In this document: positions 1 through 8,177 of the stretch, piece by piece
Position numbering within the stretch: position 1 is the first letter of the stretch
How the letters are laid out: each line of letters begins with the position of its first letter
NCBI GenBank assembly: GCA_023394875.1
Contig: JAEXAB010000003.1
Location: forward strand, 124,001-188,000
Direction of reading: 5' to 3'
DNA from: Bacillota bacterium
GTDB taxonomy: Bacteria > Bacillota > Clostridia > Christensenellales > DTU072
Length of the DNA stretch: 64,000 bases
Notes under the pieces: generated by a model
The model's input: the letters and a program-made list of their open reading frames with translations, nothing else
The model's database searches: none
Told to the model about the DNA's origin: nothing
Made by a program: the position numbers and the translations under genes

Positions 1-315
1 CCCTCTGTCCGATATTTCTTTAACCAGTTCGGGATACTTGTCTATCCAGAAACCAACCAAAAAAAATGTGGCTTTTACTTGATACGTATCGAGCAAATCA
101 AGTATACCTTTGGTTTTATCCCCACCCCACGCCGCATCAAAACTAATAGCTACTTTGTTACTGTCGGTGTCAACCGCATAAATGGGAATTTGTTTTTTTG
201 CGGCATTAGCCGAAACCACCTGTATGCCCTCTACGGTAAGAACCACTCCCGTTATAATAACGGCTAACAAAATTAAGGCAATAATAATTTTGCTCTTTTT
301 CACCACTAAAAACAT
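1..315 (-). CDS. Polysaccharide deacetylase, PdaB-like (3' end cut by window edge)
   Basis: Partial gene: the first 105 codons are present and the rest lies beyond the left edge. Translation gives a short basic N-terminus, one hydrophobic signal-anchor (about residues 8-26), then the start of a NodB-type deacetylase fold: the KVAISFDAAWG segment carries the first metal/catalytic Asp region and is followed by LLDTYQVKATFFLVG and a PELVKEISDRG helix. These segments are typical of PdaB/CDA1 peptidoglycan or polysaccharide deacetylases, which remove N-acetyl groups from cell-wall glycans outside the membrane. The start at 315 is preceded by AGGAGAAA. PdaB is a spore-cortex gene in Bacillus, but a general wall deacetylase is equally possible because the catalytic histidines are off the edge. 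Confidence 0.82.
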   Translation of the reverse strand, partial: MFLVVKKSKIIIALILLAVIITGVVLTVEGIQVVSANAAKKQIPIYAVDTDSNKVAISFDAAWGGDKTKGILDLLDTYQVKATFFLVGFWIDKYPELVKEISDRG

Positions 316-442
316 CGGCTTTTCTCCTATCTTATAGTTAATATTGAAAAATAAATTGTTTACCTTTGTCGAAAAATCACTTTTTTTGGCTTTCGACCAA
401 AGTTCCACTTCTTTTCACTAAAAAGATATGCTAAATAACCGA

Positions 443-2239
443 TTATTTATGACTTTTATTTGCGTTTTTTGCCTTAGAAAACGATTTGGAAGATTTGTTT
501 TTGTTATATTTGTTCAAAACGGGAGAGATTATTCCCTTGTTTTCGATTTTCTTATATTGAAGTAAAGCCCTCTGCACCGTTTTTTCCTCAACGGAACGCG
601 GAACGAAGACTTCCTCATTGGTATCGGGATCTATGCCGGTATAAAACATACAGGTTGATTTAGTGGCAGGAGTTGGATAAAAATCCTGCACTTGTTCGGG
701 CATATATCCTATTTTCATCAAGTATTCGGTCAACTTAACGGCGTCTTCCACCGTGCAACCGGGATGGGAAGAAATAAGATACGGCACTAAATACTGTTCT
801 TTATTTAACTTAATATTTTTCTTGCGGAATTCCTCTGCAAACTTAATATAAAGCTCAAAAGGCGGCTTGTTCATATATTTTAATACTTTGTTGCAGCTGT
901 GTTCGGGCGCCACTTTCAATTGTCCGCTAATATGATGTTCTACCAATTCATTAAAAAAGGTCTGGTCCTTGTCATACAGCAAATAATCATACCTTATACC
1001 GCTTCTGATAAACACTTTTTTGACGTTGGGAAGATTTCTTACAGTACGCAGAATATCCAAATATTCGCTATGGTCCACAAAAAGGTTTTTGCACGGCTCA
1101 TAGCCTATACACTGTTTATCCTTGCATACTCCCAAAGTCTTTTGCTTTTCGCAGCTTGGATTGCGGAAATTCGCCGTGGGTCCACCTATATCATGAATAT
1201 AGCCCTTAAAATCGGGTAAGGTTGTTAATTTTATTGCTTCAGCTACGATGCTGTCTTTACTACGTTTGGAAATAACCCTTCCCTGGTGAAAGCTTAAAGC
1301 ACAATAAGAACAACTGCCGAAACACCCCCTGTGGTCGGTGATAGAAAATCTTACTTCTTCCATAGCGGGAATATTTCCTTTATAATAAGGATGGGCGCGC
1401 CGCATATAAGGAAGGTTATAAACTTTGTCCATTTCCTCTACGATAAGGGGGCGAGCGGGAGAGTTTACTATTACGTATTCCTTCCTATGTTTTTGCGCAA
1501 TTGTTTTGCCTGATATATAGTTGTTGTTCTGGTATTGAATTTTATACGCCTTGACGTAGGCTTTTTTGTCGGACAAGACCTCTTCAAAGCTAGGGCAGAA
1601 TATTATTTCTCCGTTGTTGAATTTTTCTTTGACGCTTTCCGACAAATTATTATAGCTTGACAAATAAGCGGTGCCTTCCACGTCCTTAATTTTCTTAATA
1701 GGCACCCCTTTTTTTATAAGATTAAGAATATCCCACCACTCCTTTTCTCCCATGCCGTACATCAACAAATCGGCTCTGGAATCCACCAGAACTGAGGGCA
1801 TAACGGTGTTCGACCAATAGTCATAATGCGCCATTCTGCGTAGACTTGCTTCCATTCCTCCGATAATTACCGCGACGTCGGGATAAAGTCTCTTTACCGC
1901 TTTGGAATAAACGGTAACAGCTCTGTCGGGTCGGCGTCCAAACGCGCCGTTTTCGGTATATTCGTCAAACTTTCTTCTCTTTTTGCTGACGGTGTAATTA
2001 TTTACCATACTGTCTACAACTCCGCCGCTTATCAAAAAAGCGTATTTCGGCTTGTTAAAAACGCAATAATCTTCATCCTTTTGGGGTTGGGAAATTATGG
2101 CAATAGAAAAGCCCTCGCTTTCAATAAGGCGGGAAATAATAGCTTGCCCGAAGCTAGGATGGTCAATATAAGCTTCGGGCGTAATCAGTATAAAATCGGG
2201 AGAATCTATTTCTCCTTTAAGAAAAGGCAAAAAAGGCAT
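443..2239 (-). CDS. YgiQ family (UPF0313) radical SAM protein
   Basis: 598 residues. An N-terminal B12-binding-like/UPF0313 region holds ISGGVVDSMVNNY and GGMEASLRRMAHYDYW, both typical of YgiQ proteins. The radical SAM core follows, with the CX3CX2C cluster motif CFGSCSYC near residues 306-313. The C-terminus is a Lys/Ser/Asn-rich tail. The family is widespread in bacteria, and its substrate is not established; it should bind a 4Fe-4S cluster and S-adenosylmethionine in the cytoplasm. It starts directly after the purD stop codon with no gap, so the two genes are surely cotranscribed. Somewhat shorter than the E. coli protein, as is usual in clostridia. Confidence 0.9.
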   Translation of the reverse strand: MPFLPFLKGEIDSPDFILITPEAYIDHPSFGQAIISRLIESEGFSIAIISQPQKDEDYCVFNKPKYAFLISGGVVDSMVNNYTVSKKRRKFDEYTENGAFGRRPDRAVTVYSKAVKRLYPDVAVIIGGMEASLRRMAHYDYWSNTVMPSVLVDSRADLLMYGMGEKEWWDILNLIKKGVPIKKIKDVEGTAYLSSYNNLSESVKEKFNNGEIIFCPSFEEVLSDKKAYVKAYKIQYQNNNYISGKTIAQKHRKEYVIVNSPARPLIVEEMDKVYNLPYMRRAHPYYKGNIPAMEEVRFSITDHRGCFGSCSYCALSFHQGRVISKRSKDSIVAEAIKLTTLPDFKGYIHDIGGPTANFRNPSCEKQKTLGVCKDKQCIGYEPCKNLFVDHSEYLDILRTVRNLPNVKKVFIRSGIRYDYLLYDKDQTFFNELVEHHISGQLKVAPEHSCNKVLKYMNKPPFELYIKFAEEFRKKNIKLNKEQYLVPYLISSHPGCTVEDAVKLTEYLMKIGYMPEQVQDFYPTPATKSTCMFYTGIDPDTNEEVFVPRSVEEKTVQRALLQYKKIENKGIISPVLNKYNKNKSSKSFSKAKNANKSHK

Positions 2240-3499
2240 TTATTTTCCGTTTCTTCCTATATCCTTACGGCAATGCATGCCGTCAAAGGTTATTTTAGCT
2301 ATGTTTCTATAGACGTTGTTGACGCAGTCTTCGGAATTTTCGCTCATGCTGAATACTCCCATAACTCTGCCGCCGGACGTTCTTAATTCGTTATCAATAA
2401 GCTTTGTTCCCGCGTGGAAAATGGATACTTCGGGATCAATATCGCCGATATTTATTTTTACGTTCTTATTATATTCCAAAGGATATCCGCCCGAAGTAAT
2501 AATTACGCATACCGAACTTAAATTCTTCCACTTAATCTCAACTTCATCCAATTTTTTATCGATTACCGCATTTATTATATCCAAAAGAGGAGTTTCCAAA
2601 AGAGGCAAAAGTGCTTGAGTTTCTACGTCGCAGAACCTTACGCTGAAGTCAACTACTTTTGGTCCGCAAGCCGTTAAAATTAAACTAAAAGCAATTACGC
2701 CGCAAAACTCTCTGTTTTCTGCATTCAATGCGTTAATAGTGGGTAAAAATATGGTGTCGTAAGCTTGTTTTGCTATTTCTTCGGTATATTCATTAGCGGG
2801 TATGCAAGCGCCCATTCCGGCAGTACTCATACCCAAATCTCCGTCAAAAACTCTCTTGTAGCTATTAACGGCGGGCATAGGCACAATGGTTTTGCCGTCG
2901 GTAAAAGCCATTACTATGACGTTTTTACCTTCCAGATATTCTTCAATATCAATAACTTTGCCGGCGTCGCCGAAAAGTTCGGCTATCATAACGTCGTACA
3001 TAGCGTTTTCGGCTTCAATCTGATTTCTGCAAAACATTATACCTTTACCTGCGGTACGTCCGTTGGTTTTTACCACCAAAGGATAATCCTGACAAGAGGT
3101 ATATTTTTTTGCTTTATAATAATCGTCAAAAATTTTGTATTTTGGTGAGGGAATGCCGTATTTTTCGCAAAGATAACGACAATATCGTTTGCTGCCTTCC
3201 ATCTGGGCGGGCAAACTATCCGCTCCGAAAGCTCTGTGGCCTTTGCTCCGCAAAAGTTCCACAAGCCCTCCGTATAATGACTCGTCGGGACTGACAATGG
3301 TTAATTTAATTGTGGGGTTATCTTCCAAAAACTCCAAAATCCTGTCATAATCGGTAACGCTCATCTTTATACAAGTGGCAATTCCGGCAAGTCCTCCGTT
3401 CCCGGGAATACAAAAAATATTATGTATTCTTTCGTCTTTCTTTAGGATGGTAGCAATAGCGTGCTCTCTTCCCCTTGACCCAATTAATAATACGTCCAT
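2240..3499 (-). CDS. purD: Phosphoribosylamine-glycine ligase (PurD), divergent
   Basis: 419 residues, the usual PurD length. PurD joins glycine to phosphoribosylamine using ATP, the second step of de novo purine synthesis. The N-terminal GSRGREHAI, the ATP-grasp VVKTNGRTAGKGI loop and YKRVFDGDLGMSTAGMGA all match the family. The normally invariant metal-binding stretch EFNxRFGDPETQ reads DFSVRFCDVETQ here, so the Glu and Asn ligands are Asp and Ser and the Gly-Asp-Pro turn is altered. The N-terminal GPE motif is also changed to SPDESL. No other de novo purine gene is nearby. It follows the GPH transporter and directly precedes the YgiQ gene; AGGAGAAGG precedes the ATG. Activity may be changed, though the fold is clear. 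Confidence 0.85.
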   Translation of the reverse strand: MDVLLIGSRGREHAIATILKKDERIHNIFCIPGNGGLAGIATCIKMSVTDYDRILEFLEDNPTIKLTIVSPDESLYGGLVELLRSKGHRAFGADSLPAQMEGSKRYCRYLCEKYGIPSPKYKIFDDYYKAKKYTSCQDYPLVVKTNGRTAGKGIMFCRNQIEAENAMYDVMIAELFGDAGKVIDIEEYLEGKNVIVMAFTDGKTIVPMPAVNSYKRVFDGDLGMSTAGMGACIPANEYTEEIAKQAYDTIFLPTINALNAENREFCGVIAFSLILTACGPKVVDFSVRFCDVETQALLPLLETPLLDIINAVIDKKLDEVEIKWKNLSSVCVIITSGGYPLEYNKNVKINIGDIDPEVSIFHAGTKLIDNELRTSGGRVMGVFSMSENSEDCVNNVYRNIAKITFDGMHCRKDIGRNGK

Positions 3500-3525
3500 T
3501 ACCTTCTCCTTTTGTTGTTTTATAT

Positions 3526-5052
3526 CTATTTTTCTTCCTCTACACTAGCTGTGCTCTCTTGTAAAATATGTCTGCGCTCGTTAAGTTCGCTAAGTATTTT
3601 TTTATGCACATTGTCGTCTAAGCAATATTTCCAAGTAGGAATAATCGACAAAATGCAAGAAATAGCCGGCGGTATTGATATAAGGAAAAAGAGTATCATC
3701 ATTAGTTTAGAGTATTGGGGCGACTCTCTCGGAATACCACCCGCAGAAATAAAAGCGTTAACTTCGGCTACTCTCTCGTCGGAGAAACCAACCGCCGTAT
3801 ATGCTATACCCGAAATAATAGTTGCAATACCGTTCGTCATTTTTGCAATAAAAGTCTGACCGGAAAAGAATACTGCGTCAGGTCTTATGCCGTTTGTATA
3901 TTCTTCATAGTCCACACAGTCGGCTATCATTTGCGTTTGCAAAATGGTCGTCATACCGGTAGAGGCTCCCGCAAAGAAGAACAGCACGAAAGCGATTATC
4001 ATAGGAAAAATATTAGTTAATCCCGTGGGCGTAATAAGATACATAATAAATATAATGGTAAAAGGAACTACACCCATCAGATTAGATGCGTTATATAACG
4101 TTTTCTTAGAAAACTTTTTACGCAGAGCGTTGCAAAAACCAATACCAAGGAACATACCTATAAACATTCCTCCGCCAAGCAGTACCATATATACAAAAGC
4201 CAAACCGGGGTTTTTGCTGGCGTAGTAATAAGTAATAACGGGCATAGCGCAAATAGCAAGCAGGTTTTTCGCACTTCCCAATACGCCGGAAATTAGAATT
4301 TGTCTGAACGGTTTGTTCTTCCACATTATAGTAAAATTCTCTTTCAAAGTATATTTCTTTTCCGAAGGAGCTATTTTTTCTCTCACAAAGAAGCCGCAAA
4401 TTTGGAACATCCCGCAACCAAGTAAAGAAAGACCCGCGGCTACTATAAGAAAGCCGTAACGCTCTCCGTTTGCGGGGCTGCCTATTAATTTCCCGATAAC
4501 TTCACCTACGGCAAGGCTAAGAGGTTGCATTCCTAATAAAGAAACCGCGCCGCCAACCGTTCCTATTATACGGGCAGCCGATAAAAGTTTGTTGCGGTCT
4601 TTTTCGTCTTCGGTAAGCAAAGCGGTAATGCCCCAAAGAGGTATATCGCCTACGGTATAGGTCATTCCCCAAAGTACGTAAGTAAACGCCGCCCAAGCGA
4701 CTATAGCTACGTTTAACGCCTTGCTGCCGCTGTTATATAAGCCGAAACTGACAAAGCATAATATCGTTACTACAAAAATAATGCTCGGCACAAATATAAG
4801 ATACGGACGGCATTTGCCCCATTTGGTACGCGTCCTGTCAACGATAGTGCCCATAATAGGGTCGTTGAAAGCGTCCCATACTCTTGCTACCGACATTATT
4901 GTGGAAACCGCGATTGCGGGAATAAGCAACGTAAACTGCAAATAATATGCAAGGCCGGCTCCGATAATATTAAAGATAATATTTTGCCCTGCTAGGCTAA
5001 TAAGATATGTAAATTTTTCTGTTTTGGAATATGTTTTTAATTTTTCAGCCAT
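3526..5052 (-). CDS. GPH-family (MelB-like) sugar:cation symporter
   Basis: 508 residues with about 12 hydrophobic segments. The loop after TM2 carries RVWDAFNDPIMGTIVDRTRT followed by WGKCRPYLI, the signature of glycoside-pentoside-hexuronide:cation symporters, in which conserved Asp residues of the D-x3-D-P-x2-G-x3-D motif bind the coupling cation. It probably imports a glycoside, oligosaccharide or hexuronide with Na+ or H+; the substrate cannot be read from sequence. The C-terminal about 40 residues are charged and cytoplasmic. It begins 10 bases after the LRR lipoprotein stop and lies 26 bases upstream of purD. SD is AGGTGAAA. Confidence 0.88.
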   Translation of the reverse strand: MAEKLKTYSKTEKFTYLISLAGQNIIFNIIGAGLAYYLQFTLLIPAIAVSTIMSVARVWDAFNDPIMGTIVDRTRTKWGKCRPYLIFVPSIIFVVTILCFVSFGLYNSGSKALNVAIVAWAAFTYVLWGMTYTVGDIPLWGITALLTEDEKDRNKLLSAARIIGTVGGAVSLLGMQPLSLAVGEVIGKLIGSPANGERYGFLIVAAGLSLLGCGMFQICGFFVREKIAPSEKKYTLKENFTIMWKNKPFRQILISGVLGSAKNLLAICAMPVITYYYASKNPGLAFVYMVLLGGGMFIGMFLGIGFCNALRKKFSKKTLYNASNLMGVVPFTIIFIMYLITPTGLTNIFPMIIAFVLFFFAGASTGMTTILQTQMIADCVDYEEYTNGIRPDAVFFSGQTFIAKMTNGIATIISGIAYTAVGFSDERVAEVNAFISAGGIPRESPQYSKLMMILFFLISIPPAISCILSIIPTWKYCLDDNVHKKILSELNERRHILQESTASVEEEK

Positions 5053-5062
5053 TTTTCACCTG

Positions 5063-5701
5063 TTATTGTTTGGAAATAATTCCGGAGTATTCCGACCAGG
5101 AAGTTGCGTTCTTATAGGTACTTTCCGCATCTTTGGGAACATATATTCTAAGCTTGCCGTTTATCATATAGACGTTATCTTTCTCATTGTAAATTTTGAA
5201 AGCATAACCGCCAAGCTTAGGAGGCGTTATGGCGTTCAGTCTGATTTCTCCCAGACTGTTGCATCCAACAAAGGTATACTCTCCTATTTCCATTATTGTA
5301 GAAGGCAATTCCAAATAAGTCAAATCGCAATAACCGAATGCGAAGTTTTCTATAATGCTAATTCCCTCTTCCACGTAAACGTTGGTTACGTTTTTGCGGT
5401 TAAAGGCAAGACTGCCTACGCTTACTACGTCATATTCATTATCTTCGTAAGTAACTTTAGCAGGTATGGTTACCGAAATGTTTTGCTCAGGGGAAGTATA
5501 TTCTTGCCCTATATAGCTTACTGCTTTAACGTAAAACTTTTCGGTATTATCGAAGTTTTTTTCTTTTATTAACACGTATTTCATAACTCCGTCATCAAAA
5601 TACGCCACTTCTTCGATGCCGGTATTATCGCCGCTACAAGCAGTTAAGCATACTAAAAAAACAACAGCGATTAATACAACAGCCAGGATTTTTTTCTTCA
5701 T
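5063..5701 (-). CDS. Lipoprotein with BspA-type leucine-rich repeats
   Basis: 212 residues. Residues 1-21 form a lipoprotein signal with lipobox LTAC, so the mature protein should be anchored on the outer face of the membrane. After a beta-rich N-terminal part (about residues 25-95) come two to three BspA/LRR_5 units with the pattern (I/V)..FAF..C.L..LELPSTI..IG.YTF.GC.SL, then a C-terminal beta segment ending PKDAESTYKNATSWSEYSGII, a common cap of this family. LRR_5 proteins in gut Firmicutes and oral bacteria often bind host or glycan surfaces. SD GGAGAG precedes the ATG, and the symporter gene follows 10 bases after the stop codon. Confidence 0.82.
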   Translation of the reverse strand: MKKKILAVVLIAVVFLVCLTACSGDNTGIEEVAYFDDGVMKYVLIKEKNFDNTEKFYVKAVSYIGQEYTSPEQNISVTIPAKVTYEDNEYDVVSVGSLAFNRKNVTNVYVEEGISIIENFAFGYCDLTYLELPSTIMEIGEYTFVGCNSLGEIRLNAITPPKLGGYAFKIYNEKDNVYMINGKLRIYVPKDAESTYKNATSWSEYSGIISKQ

Positions 5702-5732
5702 TATTTCTCTCCAAGTCTATAGTTTTCTATGG

Positions 5733-5758
5733 TTTTATACCCTTTTTTGGGTATAAAA
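5733..5758. repeat. Perfect 10-bp inverted repeat in 5' leader of LRR lipoprotein gene
   Basis: TTTTATACCC and GGGTATAAAA flank a T6 (A6 on the other strand) spacer. It lies between the terminator at 5761-5780 and the lipoprotein SD. It could be a second terminator hairpin or an operator; the sequence alone cannot decide. Confidence 0.55.
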
Positions 5759-5760
5759 GG

Positions 5761-5780
5761 GCAACCCCGTTTGGGGTTGC
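5761..5780 (-). terminator. Intrinsic terminator after the 759-aa lipoprotein gene
   Basis: 8-bp perfect stem GCAACCCC/GGGGTTGC with loop AAAC, read on the minus strand, followed by CCTTTTAT. It lies 6 bases past the stop codon. The short T run makes it a modest terminator. Confidence 0.65.
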
Positions 5781-5786
5781 TCGATT

Positions 5787-8066
5787 TTATTGTTTCTTAG
5801 TTACGTTATATCCGGCATACAGTATCAAGTCACAAGTTATTGTATCGTTTTCGTCGAACTTGTAAAGTAGAGCCTGATCAAGATACCAACCACTGAAGGT
5901 ATACTCATAGATATAAGTGCCGGATTGTTGATTTGGCGAGGTCTCGGTAACACTAGAATTCGGTCTAGCAGGCGAACTGGACTTTTCCCACCATTCTTTG
6001 TCTTTGGAATCTGCTTCCTTTATCTCTTCCTTGAAAACGTTGCCGCTGTTTATGGTTATTTCTTTCTTTTCGAAATACTCTATTCCTGTTAGCATAAGTG
6101 TAGTAACGGGGGATGCTTGACCAAAACCACATCTATAAGTTACAGGCAAGTTGGGAGCATATTCGTTAATCTTATAGTTATTCGGTTTGCCGGGGGCAGC
6201 TTCTTTTAGTTGTTGGAAGCTTAAAGAAACGGTGCCTCCTACGTATCTAAGTATCTGTTCGTAGTTACTTACAAACTGAGAAATAGTATGTTCGGTGTCA
6301 TAAACCTTTTCGCATTCTGCGTGTCCGTTGCCTCTTAAACAAGCCTCGTCAAGTCCTGCTCCGCAGTCGTATTTTCTCTTAATAACCAAATCTTCCAAAC
6401 GTTCCACTTTATCCGCCCAAGAAGTCAAGGTGCTGTAGTCGTATTTCATAGCGGTTTCTATTTCTGTTTTCATAGAACTCCAACTTTCATTGGCGGCTTT
6501 TTGCGCCTTGCTTGCTATACCAACTGTAGAATAAGTAGCTTTCATTTGGGAAATAATAGCGCCGATTTTGCCCGTTGCGTATGACTTCTTATCATTATCG
6601 GTAGAAAGACTAGCTAAAAGCGTGGTAGCATCGGCGGGTGCCAATTTATTTACGTTAATAAGGGTTCTGTCCTTCTCGTTTCCGGATATGGTCTGTAGCA
6701 TACTTCCGCTGTAGCTATATATTTGATAGCGTAAAGCTCCGGATAAGTTTGCCGACGTCATATTTGTTAAAAGGTAATGAATCATTTTCAGCTGTTCCAT
6801 TTCATAATAGAACTTGCCTTGATTTTCCTGCTCGCTTCCGCCCTTCTTGCCATTCTCATAGTTAGTGTTGGCTTGGTTATAAGCCTTCATATTGTCTTCG
6901 TTTCCGCTGTAACACCACATCCAGTCGCTCATATTAAGCTGACCTTGCAAACCGTTGGCGGTTATTGCCTGGCGCATTTCTCCGGTGTAAGTTAAGTTAC
7001 TATATTTGCTAAAGCCGTATATGTTATATTCATGATTTTCTTTATTTTCTTGGAAGCTAAAATGCTTGGTATAGAAAGTATTATAGAAAGTATCCGTATA
7101 ACGGTATGCGTTGATATAATTGTTTCTTTGTATAGCTACATAATCCAACCATTCTGCATCGGTATAAATTGTGTAATGGCTATATTTCAACTCTTTTTCA
7201 AAATTTTCATCGCTTACGGCATTGTAGTTTACTAAGTTATAATCATAATAATAGCCGTACAATTCTGTACAATCCGGCTTGCCGTTTTGATTTTTGCGAT
7301 AATAATCATTAAACGCGTGCAGATAAGCTAACGTTTCATAATCCAGATTGTTTTTGCAATATGTATCAAATTCGGTAGTTCCTATAGCTTTGTTGCCTGC
7401 CATATCTCTAACAACGTCCAAAGCATAATCAAGTTCGTTTGTAGCAACTCTGGCAAACTCGTCGCCTGTCATGCCGATTGCAAAAACCTTACCCGCCATG
7501 TTCCTGTATTGACGGCTGACGTTGTCTTTATCGTCGTTGGTAGCGCCTGTTGCGTCTGCTCTGTCTTGAAGCTTTTCATAATAAGACCAATCGTCAAAGA
7601 AAGACCAGCCTGTGGTAGCTGACCAAACGCCGCTTGCCACTTTTGTTTCGATGGCTTCCTCGGTTACCGTCTCGTCTCCGGCAAGATAATCAACGGTCTT
7701 AGTCATCTTAGTAGCGGGAAGAGCAGATTTGCCCATTGCCAAAATTATTTTTTCGGCGTCGGACGCCGCGAATATTTTTATAATAGAGGACGTGTCGGGG
7801 TCAGCCGCGTCTGCCTGTTTCTCGACTATTCTTGCCGCTAGTTTTGTCTTCTCTGCAGAATAATCACTATAAGTGATTTCGTTAACGTCATAATATTTTG
7901 CTTCCCTGCCGTAGTTAATCAGATCAGGGAGCTTCGTAATATCTGCCGGTGTTAGCACTTTGCTGACAATTGGGCCATCACCGTCAATTGGTTTCTTGCA
8001 GGCTACCATTATCAGACAAAGAACCGCAATTACAGCAAATATCGCGATTTTTCTAATATTCTTCAT
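5787..8066 (-). CDS. Large lipoprotein of unknown function with C-terminal InlB B-type repeat
   Basis: 759 residues. The signal peptide ends in lipobox MVAC (Cys about residue 23), so it should be a membrane-anchored extracellular lipoprotein. The middle (about 60-650) is Tyr/Asn/Lys-rich, largely helical by composition, and matches no family I recognise. It includes a Tyr-rich stretch (ELYGYYYDYNLVNY) and a short cysteine cluster (CGAGLDEACLRGNGHAEC). The last about 50 residues (YTFSGWYLDQALLYKFDEND then LILYAGY) resemble one Listeria-Bacteroides/InlB B repeat, as in the adjacent 1,637-aa protein. It has its own sigma-A promoter and SD GGAGGT. No function should be assigned beyond surface attachment. 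Confidence 0.72.
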   Translation of the reverse strand: MKNIRKIAIFAVIAVLCLIMVACKKPIDGDGPIVSKVLTPADITKLPDLINYGREAKYYDVNEITYSDYSAEKTKLAARIVEKQADAADPDTSSIIKIFAASDAEKIILAMGKSALPATKMTKTVDYLAGDETVTEEAIETKVASGVWSATTGWSFFDDWSYYEKLQDRADATGATNDDKDNVSRQYRNMAGKVFAIGMTGDEFARVATNELDYALDVVRDMAGNKAIGTTEFDTYCKNNLDYETLAYLHAFNDYYRKNQNGKPDCTELYGYYYDYNLVNYNAVSDENFEKELKYSHYTIYTDAEWLDYVAIQRNNYINAYRYTDTFYNTFYTKHFSFQENKENHEYNIYGFSKYSNLTYTGEMRQAITANGLQGQLNMSDWMWCYSGNEDNMKAYNQANTNYENGKKGGSEQENQGKFYYEMEQLKMIHYLLTNMTSANLSGALRYQIYSYSGSMLQTISGNEKDRTLINVNKLAPADATTLLASLSTDNDKKSYATGKIGAIISQMKATYSTVGIASKAQKAANESWSSMKTEIETAMKYDYSTLTSWADKVERLEDLVIKRKYDCGAGLDEACLRGNGHAECEKVYDTEHTISQFVSNYEQILRYVGGTVSLSFQQLKEAAPGKPNNYKINEYAPNLPVTYRCGFGQASPVTTLMLTGIEYFEKKEITINSGNVFKEEIKEADSKDKEWWEKSSSPARPNSSVTETSPNQQSGTYIYEYTFSGWYLDQALLYKFDENDTITCDLILYAGYNVTKKQ

Positions 8067-8110
8067 AGGACCTCCGTATGTTTATGTTTTGTAAGTAGAA
8101 CATCATAGGC

Positions 8111-8140
8111 ATTATACCAAAAAATTACCCGTTCAGTCAA
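8111..8140 (-). promoter_or_regulatory. Sigma-A promoter of the 759-aa lipoprotein gene
   Basis: On the minus strand, TTGACT (8140-8135), an 18-bp spacer and TATAAT (8116-8111). The expected start is near 8104, leaving a leader of about 40 bases before the ATG. Confidence 0.8.
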
Positions 8141-8177
8141 TAGCAAATGTCACTTTATTCTTTTATGTATTTTATGC

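Noticed and set aside
5024..5572. 182-residue plus-strand ORF
   Set aside because: Antisense shadow of the LRR lipoprotein gene, which has a signal peptide and lipobox.
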